Below, piece by piece: positions 14,072 to 18,524 of a stretch of DNA of 18,524 nt; position 1 is the first letter of the stretch, and the number at the start of each line of letters is the position of its first letter. Source of the DNA: JAJYTI01 sp035302145 (lineage in GTDB: Bacteria > Bacteroidota > Bacteroidia > Flavobacteriales > Flavobacteriaceae); the NCBI GenBank assembly GCA_035302145.1, contig DATGSX010000181.1, forward strand, positions 1 through 18,524, in the 5' to 3' direction. The translations under genes and the position numbers were made by a program. The notes beneath the pieces were generated by a model. That model made no database searches. It was given only the letters and a program-made list of their open reading frames with translations, and was not told the origin of the DNA.

Positions 14072-16708
14072 ATGGCCAATAATACAAAGTATAATTCCAA
14101 AGAGGTGGAACAAAAGTGGTATAAATATTGGATGGACCAGGGATATTTCCGCTCTACCGTTGACGAGAGAGAACCCTACACAATTGTAATTCCACCGCCA
14201 AACGTTACTGGCGTTCTGCATATGGGACATATGTTGAATAATACTATTCAAGATGTACTGATTAGACGTGCAAGGTTAAAGGGCTATAATGCTTGTTGGG
14301 TACCTGGTACCGATCACGCTTCTATTGCTACAGAAGCTAAAGTAGTGGAGATGCTGGCCAAAAAAGGAATAAAAAAATCCGACCTAACTAGAGAAGAGTT
14401 CTTAGAGCATGCGTGGGAATGGACACATAAACATGGTGGGATTATCTTAGATCAGTTAAAACACTTAGGTTCTTCTTGTGATTGGGATAGAACGAAGTTT
14501 ACACTAGATGAAGATATGTCCGCATCGGTTATTCGAGTATTTGTAGATTGGTATGAGCAAGGATATATATATCGCGGACATCGCATGATTAATTGGGATC
14601 CAGAAGCGAAAACTACGCTTTCTGATGAAGAGGTGTACCACGAAAATGAAAAGGGTAAATTATATCATATCAACTATCAGATAGAAGGTACCGAAGATAA
14701 TTTGACGATTGCTACCACACGCCCTGAAACAATTTTAGGTGATACAGGAATATGTGTTCACCCAGAAGATGAGCGTTACCAACATTTAAAAGGCAAGCGA
14801 GCCATCGTGCCAATTGCAAATAGATCTATTCCAATTGTACAAGATGAATATGTAGATTTAGAGTTTGGAACAGGATGCTTGAAAGTAACACCAGCTCACG
14901 ATGAAAATGATAAAGTTTTAGGTGAAACCCATGATTTAGAGGTAATTGATATACTTAATGACGACGGAACGCTTAACGAGCATGGTTTGCATTATGAAGG
15001 AAAAGATCGTTTCGTAGTTCGAAAAGAATTAGTGGAAGAATTACAGAAGCTTGGGCTAATAGATAAAATAGAGGAAATAGACCATAGCGTTGGAAAAAGT
15101 GAGCGAACAGGTGCGGTTATAGAACCTAGACTTAGCGAACAGTGGTTTGTTCGAATGGAAGAGCTTGCTAAGCCAGCTTTAGAAGCAGTGCTGGAAGAGG
15201 AAGTGAACCTAGTTCCGAAAAAGTTTGTAAATACCTACAGACACTGGATGGAAAATGTTCGCGATTGGAATATTTCTAGACAATTATGGTGGGGACAGCG
15301 TATTCCAGCTTATTACTATGGCGATAACGAAGAATATGTTATTGCCGAGACAGCTGAAAAAGCATTGGAAAAAGCACGTGAAAAATCGGGCAATTCCGCT
15401 TTAGAACTTAAAGACTTAAGACAAGAGGAAGATGTATTGGATACATGGTTCTCTTCTGCAATTTGGCCAATATCTGTGTTTAATGGAATTTTAGAACCAG
15501 ATAATGAGGAGATAAATTACTACTATCCAACGAATGATATTGTAACGGCGCCTGAGATTTTATTTTTCTGGATTGCTAGAATGATTGTGGCAGGATATTC
15601 CTTCCGTGACGAAAAACCATTTAGTAATGTTTATTTAACAGGAATAGTTAGAGACAACCAACGTCGTAAAATGAGTAAATCCTTAGGGAATTCTCCAGAA
15701 CCGTTGGATCTAATAGAGGAGTATGGTGCAGATGGTGTACGGGTAGGTATGTTATTGAGCTCACCTGCAGGAAATGATTTAATGTTCGACGAAGAGCTTT
15801 GTAAGCAAGGAAGTGCGTTTGTAAATAAAATATGGAACGCATATCGTTTGGTGTCTGGATGGAAAATAGACGATGAATCGATAGATGGGACATACGAGGA
15901 AATTGCGGATTTATCTATACGTTGGTACGAAAATCAGTTTCAATCCGTGTTACAAAAGATAGAATCTCACTTTGAAACCTATCGAATCAGTAATGCATTA
16001 ATGGATACGTATAAGTTGATTTGGGATGACTTCTGTTCTTGGTTTCTAGAAATGGTTAAGCCAAGCTTTGGAGCAACTATGTCATCTGCAACTCATAAGA
16101 GAGTTGTTGACTTGTTCGAAGATAATTTGCGAATTCTTCATCCATTTATTCCGTTTGCAACAGAGGAAATATGGCATCTACTTGGCGATAGAACCCCAGA
16201 GGAAGCGCTTATAATATCTACTTGGCCAGAAGCTAAATCGGTAGATAAAGAGCTGAAGAATAACTTTAAACACATGAGTGAGGTGGTTACCGCTATTCGC
16301 TCGATACGTAAACAACATAATATTTCATTTAGAGATGCATTGTCACTAACGGTGGTGAATCATGAGAATACATCAAAAGAATTCGATATAGTTTTACAAA
16401 AACTGATGAATTTAGAAACGATAACTTATTCAGATTCCAAGTTGGAAGATGCCTTGACTTTCCGAGTTAAGTCCAATGAGTACTATATACCAAGAGAGGG
16501 TGCTGTAGATGTTGAAGCGGAGTTGAAAAAACTTGAATCGGAACTTGAGTATCAAACTGGATTTTTAAAGTCGGTTCAAGCGAAACTATCTAATGAGCGT
16601 TTTGTGTCAAAGGCCCCAGAGCAAGTAGTAGCATTGGAACGCAAGAAAGAAGCAGACGCTTTAGCGAAAATTAAAACAATAGAAAATAGCATTGAAGCTT
16701 TGAAGTAA
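14072..16708 (+). CDS. valS: Valyl-tRNA synthetase
   Basis: ValRS charges tRNA-Val with valine and edits mischarged threonine in the cytoplasm. At 878 residues it has the usual length. The N-terminus (VEQKWYKYWMDQGYF) is class Ia-typical; the HIGH motif is HMGH (50-53, in PPPNVTGVLHMGH); the CP1 editing domain contains TTRPETILGDTG and GTGCLKVTPAHDEND; the KMSKS motif is at 533-537 (RRKMSKSLGNSPEPLDLI). The anticodon-binding region follows, and residues from about 810 to the end form the ValRS C-terminal coiled coil. It is divergent from DUF1573 and convergent with the phospholipid unit; a long hairpin lies 28 bases after the stop. Confidence 0.98.
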   Translation: MANNTKYNSKEVEQKWYKYWMDQGYFRSTVDEREPYTIVIPPPNVTGVLHMGHMLNNTIQDVLIRRARLKGYNACWVPGTDHASIATEAKVVEMLAKKGIKKSDLTREEFLEHAWEWTHKHGGIILDQLKHLGSSCDWDRTKFTLDEDMSASVIRVFVDWYEQGYIYRGHRMINWDPEAKTTLSDEEVYHENEKGKLYHINYQIEGTEDNLTIATTRPETILGDTGICVHPEDERYQHLKGKRAIVPIANRSIPIVQDEYVDLEFGTGCLKVTPAHDENDKVLGETHDLEVIDILNDDGTLNEHGLHYEGKDRFVVRKELVEELQKLGLIDKIEEIDHSVGKSERTGAVIEPRLSEQWFVRMEELAKPALEAVLEEEVNLVPKKFVNTYRHWMENVRDWNISRQLWWGQRIPAYYYGDNEEYVIAETAEKALEKAREKSGNSALELKDLRQEEDVLDTWFSSAIWPISVFNGILEPDNEEINYYYPTNDIVTAPEILFFWIARMIVAGYSFRDEKPFSNVYLTGIVRDNQRRKMSKSLGNSPEPLDLIEEYGADGVRVGMLLSSPAGNDLMFDEELCKQGSAFVNKIWNAYRLVSGWKIDDESIDGTYEEIADLSIRWYENQFQSVLQKIESHFETYRISNALMDTYKLIWDDFCSWFLEMVKPSFGATMSSATHKRVVDLFEDNLRILHPFIPFATEEIWHLLGDRTPEEALIISTWPEAKSVDKELKNNFKHMSEVVTAIRSIRKQHNISFRDALSLTVVNHENTSKEFDIVLQKLMNLETITYSDSKLEDALTFRVKSNEYYIPREGAVDVEAELKKLESELEYQTGFLKSVQAKLSNERFVSKAPEQVVALERKKEADALAKIKTIENSIEALK

Positions 16709-16735
16709 ATAATCTATTGGTTAATTGGTTAGGAT

Positions 16736-16784
16736 AAGCTGTAAGCGAATTATTTTAAATCTTTAAAATATTCGTTTACAGCTT
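16736..16784. terminator. 49-base near-perfect hairpin at the convergent valS and ACBP ends
   Basis: AAGCTGTAAGCGAA (16736-16749) pairs with TTCGTTTACAGCTT (16771-16784) through 14 pairs including one G-T. After a one-base bulge (16750), TATTTTAA pairs with TTAAAATA around a small loop. On the plus strand it is followed by T-rich sequence and lies 28 bases after the valS stop. On the minus strand its left two-thirds contains the last eleven or so sense codons of ACBP. A bidirectional terminator is the likely role. Confidence 0.65.
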
Positions 16785-17022
16785 TTATATATCTTTTCTT
16801 TGCCTCTTCACGGCTTAAGCCTCTCATTTGGAACAGTGCATTAGTTTTAAATGCATTGATGAGTGGATTTCGGCTATTAGGGCTTTTCCCCTGATTGCCA
16901 GTAGCATGTTTGTAGTATGCATATAGCCGCAATAGAAAATCAGCTGGAAAGGTATCGGTATGCTCGTTAATCTTTTTAACTGCTTTCTCGAACTCCTTGT
17001 CTAATTGTGATTCGTTTGCCAT
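16750..17022 (-). CDS. Acyl-CoA-binding protein (ACBP family)
   Basis: ACBPs are small cytosolic four-helix proteins that bind long-chain acyl-CoA esters. The 90-residue protein shows the layout: LDKEFEKAVKKI (helix 1), FLLRLYAYYKHATGNQG (29-45; Tyr34 and Lys38 match the ligand-binding Tyr28/Lys32 of animal ACBP), NAFKTNALFQMRGLSREEAKKRYIKAV (56-82, abridged; Lys59 and Tyr78 match Lys54/Tyr73). The usual 'KWxAW' is changed to FKTNALF, so the binding face differs in detail. It starts 5 bases after the psd stop and is last in the cdsA-psd-ACBP unit, which fits handling of acyl-CoA near phospholipid synthesis. The end of the coding sequence is part of a long hairpin. Confidence 0.92.
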   Translation of the reverse strand: MANESQLDKEFEKAVKKINEHTDTFPADFLLRLYAYYKHATGNQGKSPNSRNPLINAFKTNALFQMRGLSREEAKKRYIKAVNEYFKDLK

Positions 17023-17027
17023 AACGG

Positions 17028-17675
17028 TTATTTTGCTAGTATGGTTACTCCGCCTTTTACTTTTTGGTTCAGGGTTACTTGAACCTTTGCATCCAAAGGT
17101 AAATAAATATCTACTCTAGAGCCAAATTTAATAAATCCACTATCTTCTGCTTGTATAGCTTGATCGCCTACTTTCGCATAGTTTACTATGCGTCTAGCCA
17201 TTGCGCCTGCTACTTGACGGAATAGTATTGGGCCAAATGTAGTATTTTCAACTACAACGGTGGTGCGCTCATTTTCTTCTGATGATTTTGGATGCCAAGC
17301 AACAAGATATTTTCCAGGATGATACTTGGAGTAAATAACCTTACCACCTACAGGGTACCGGGTAACGTGTACGTTTAAAGGCGACATGAAAATGGATATT
17401 TGATACCTTTTATCTTTAAAGAACTCAGGTTCGTATACTTCTTCCATTACCACCACTTTTCCATCTACCGAAGCCAATACCTCTTTATCGGATCGAATAA
17501 ATTTCCGTTTAGGATTTCTAAAAAACTGTAGGATTAAAATGAGTACTACTAAAATAGCTGCAAACAATATATTCTTTAGAAATATAATACTTACAAACTT
17601 GTCAACTATTAAGCTTATAACAATACAAGATAATAGTGTAATCAGAATAATTTTATGCCCTTCTTTGTGAAACAT
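17028..17675 (-). CDS. psd: Phosphatidylserine decarboxylase, short (PSD-A) type
   Basis: Psd removes CO2 from phosphatidylserine to make phosphatidylethanolamine at the cytoplasmic membrane, using a pyruvoyl group formed by self-cleavage. The 215-residue protein is the short archaeal/Bacteroidetes-type enzyme. Two hydrophobic segments (about 8-50) come first, then FFRNPKR (51-57), ASVDGKV with Asp71, MSPLNVHVTRYPVGG with His103, and the self-cleavage site FGS (Gly185-Ser186 in GFIKFGSRVDIYLP), giving a small C-terminal alpha chain of about 30 residues. It starts 2 bases after the cdsA stop and is followed within 5 bases by ACBP, so the three are one operon. Confidence 0.96.
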   Translation of the reverse strand: MFHKEGHKIILITLLSCIVISLIVDKFVSIIFLKNILFAAILVVLILILQFFRNPKRKFIRSDKEVLASVDGKVVVMEEVYEPEFFKDKRYQISIFMSPLNVHVTRYPVGGKVIYSKYHPGKYLVAWHPKSSEENERTTVVVENTTFGPILFRQVAGAMARRIVNYAKVGDQAIQAEDSGFIKFGSRVDIYLPLDAKVQVTLNQKVKGGVTILAK

Positions 17676-17677
17676 AA

Positions 17678-18475
17678 TTAAATAATGAAATATAAATATG
17701 CATAAATAAATGGGCTGGCGTATATAATACTATCAAGTCTGTCGTATATACCACCATGCCCTGGCATAATCTTTCCGCTGTCTTTTACTCCAGCTGTACG
17801 CTTTAGCTTAGACTGCACTAAGTCGCCAATAGTACCTAAGGTACTGGTTAAAATTGCTATGATTATCCAATTTCCTATAGCGATACTCGGATATATCTTT
17901 AAAGCTACTATTATACTTACAAGTACAGCTCCTGACAAACCGCCAATAAAGCCTTCGACACTTTTATTTGGCGATACACTTGGGAATAATTTTCTTTTCC
18001 CAAAATTCACTCCGATTAGGTATGCAAAACTATCGCAGGCCCATATTAATAAAAATATAGAAACAAGTAGTTTTGATGGGTAGTTTACTAAATCAGCATC
18101 AGCTATTTTGGTTATAAACATAAAACCACCAATCAGATATAAAAAGCTAAGACCGTATCTGTAAAGTAAATTATTTTTTAGTTGTATAGATGTAAATAAC
18201 TGATAAGCCAATATTACATTAAAAATACAACTGGCAATTAAAATTGCTGGCACAAATATAGTGTCCTTTTCAATATAAAGTAATACAAATCCTGTAAATA
18301 GTAATAGATAAGGGAGGAAGCTTTTAGACCGTAGAAGGTTAAGTAATTCATGAAGCGTTAAAAGCCCAAGGAGTCCGAATAAGACGACAGTCCAATTTCT
18401 ATCTAAAAATAAAGTAGATAAGATGAGGGCTACATATATCAGTCCCGAAAGCGAACGTACAAGCAAATCCCTCAT
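17678..18475 (-). CDS. cdsA: Phosphatidate cytidylyltransferase CdsA
   Basis: CdsA makes CDP-diacylglycerol from phosphatidic acid and CTP, the branch point for phosphatidylserine (then PE through Psd) and phosphatidylglycerol. The 265-residue protein is polytopic with about eight hydrophobic segments. SPNKSVEGFIGG (168-179) and the full CDS signature at 222-248 (S-x-L-K-R...K-D-S-G-K-x-x-P-G-H-G-G-x-x-D-R-x-D) are present. The start at 18475 fits the family N-terminus (MRDLLVRSLSGLIYV). It begins one base after the TAA of an upstream frame that runs off the window, so this is an internal gene of a longer minus-strand operon that continues into psd and ACBP. Confidence 0.97.
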   Translation of the reverse strand: MRDLLVRSLSGLIYVALILSTLFLDRNWTVVLFGLLGLLTLHELLNLLRSKSFLPYLLLFTGFVLLYIEKDTIFVPAILIASCIFNVILAYQLFTSIQLKNNLLYRYGLSFLYLIGGFMFITKIADADLVNYPSKLLVSIFLLIWACDSFAYLIGVNFGKRKLFPSVSPNKSVEGFIGGLSGAVLVSIIVALKIYPSIAIGNWIIIAILTSTLGTIGDLVQSKLKRTAGVKDSGKIMPGHGGIYDRLDSIIYASPFIYAYLYFII

Positions 18476-18476
18476 T

Positions 18477-18524
18477 TTACAAATCTTCCAATAATATAAG
18501 ATATAGGTTCTTGTTAGAATTTCC
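18477..18524 (-). CDS. C-terminal end of an upstream gene (cut by the window edge)
   Basis: The minus-strand frame GNSNKNLYLILLEDL ends in TAA at 18479-18477, one base before the cdsA ATG. The tight TAA-A-ATG arrangement is what an operon junction looks like, so this is probably the last 15 residues of a real gene. Fifteen residues are too few to name it; in related genomes a LUD-domain (LutC-like) gene is often found at this place, which is a guess from context only. Confidence 0.45.
   Translation of the reverse strand, partial: GNSNKNLYLILLEDL

Noticed and set aside
16709..16730. Short direct repeat TTGGTTA twice after valS
   Set aside because: Seven bases repeated once in AT-rich intergenic DNA is not meaningful evidence of an insertion or att site.

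Overview
The window is an AT-rich chromosomal segment from a member of the Bacteroidota, most likely Flavobacteriales. The signs are: a DUF1573 protein with an exported signal; a Cys-less 'zinc ribbon' coiled-coil protein beside a Nif3-like protein with an internal insert domain; LpxK (so an LPS-bearing Gram-negative); start codons without Shine-Dalgarno sequences but with A/T-rich leaders; and several exact matches to the Bacteroidetes -7 promoter element TAnnTTTG. Most of the window is conserved housekeeping DNA. The less ordinary part is the first ~4 kb.

Layout. 1-720 (+) is the C-terminal half of an aldehyde dehydrogenase resembling 2-aminomuconate semialdehyde dehydrogenase (kynurenine degradation), followed by a hairpin terminator. 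A 357-base gap with no identifiable gene leads to a visibly more AT-rich pair at 1141-2708 (+): an unrecognised lipoprotein with a four-cysteine tail, then a CPBP-family intramembrane protease 5 bases behind it. A perfect 13-bp hairpin (2801-2830) separates this pair from the minus-strand genes. These are an MBL-fold hydrolase gene interrupted by an in-frame TGA where a Trp is expected, an exported MsrA, and a two-gene unit of the Nif3-like and coiled-coil proteins that ends in a classic T-tract terminator.

6488-6532 is a short divergent promoter region. lpxK (+) runs toward and overlaps by 13 bases the 3' end of a minus-strand lipA-gap unit. After a 265-base gap come further minus-strand genes: a small Cys-rich membrane protein with a family 2 glycosyltransferase, then an aminotransferase-murB pair overlapping by ATGA, then a DUF1573 gene. 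valS (+) is divergent from DUF1573. It converges on a minus-strand phospholipid unit, cdsA-psd-ACBP, which has 1-5 base gaps and probably continues upstream beyond the window edge.

Functionally the conserved genes cover the cell envelope (LpxK for lipid A, MurB for peptidoglycan, CdsA and Psd for phosphatidylethanolamine, a membrane glycosyltransferase), central metabolism (GAPDH, LipA, aminotransferase), translation (ValS) and oxidative repair (MsrA).

The points most worth a second look are the lipoprotein/CPBP pair, the nonsense codon in the MBL gene, the loss of all four expected zinc-ligand cysteines in the coiled-coil protein, and a 49-base hairpin that overlaps the end of the ACBP coding sequence. 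I see no CRISPR array, tRNA, rRNA, integrase, transposase or complete insertion sequence, and no convincing new multi-gene defence system.
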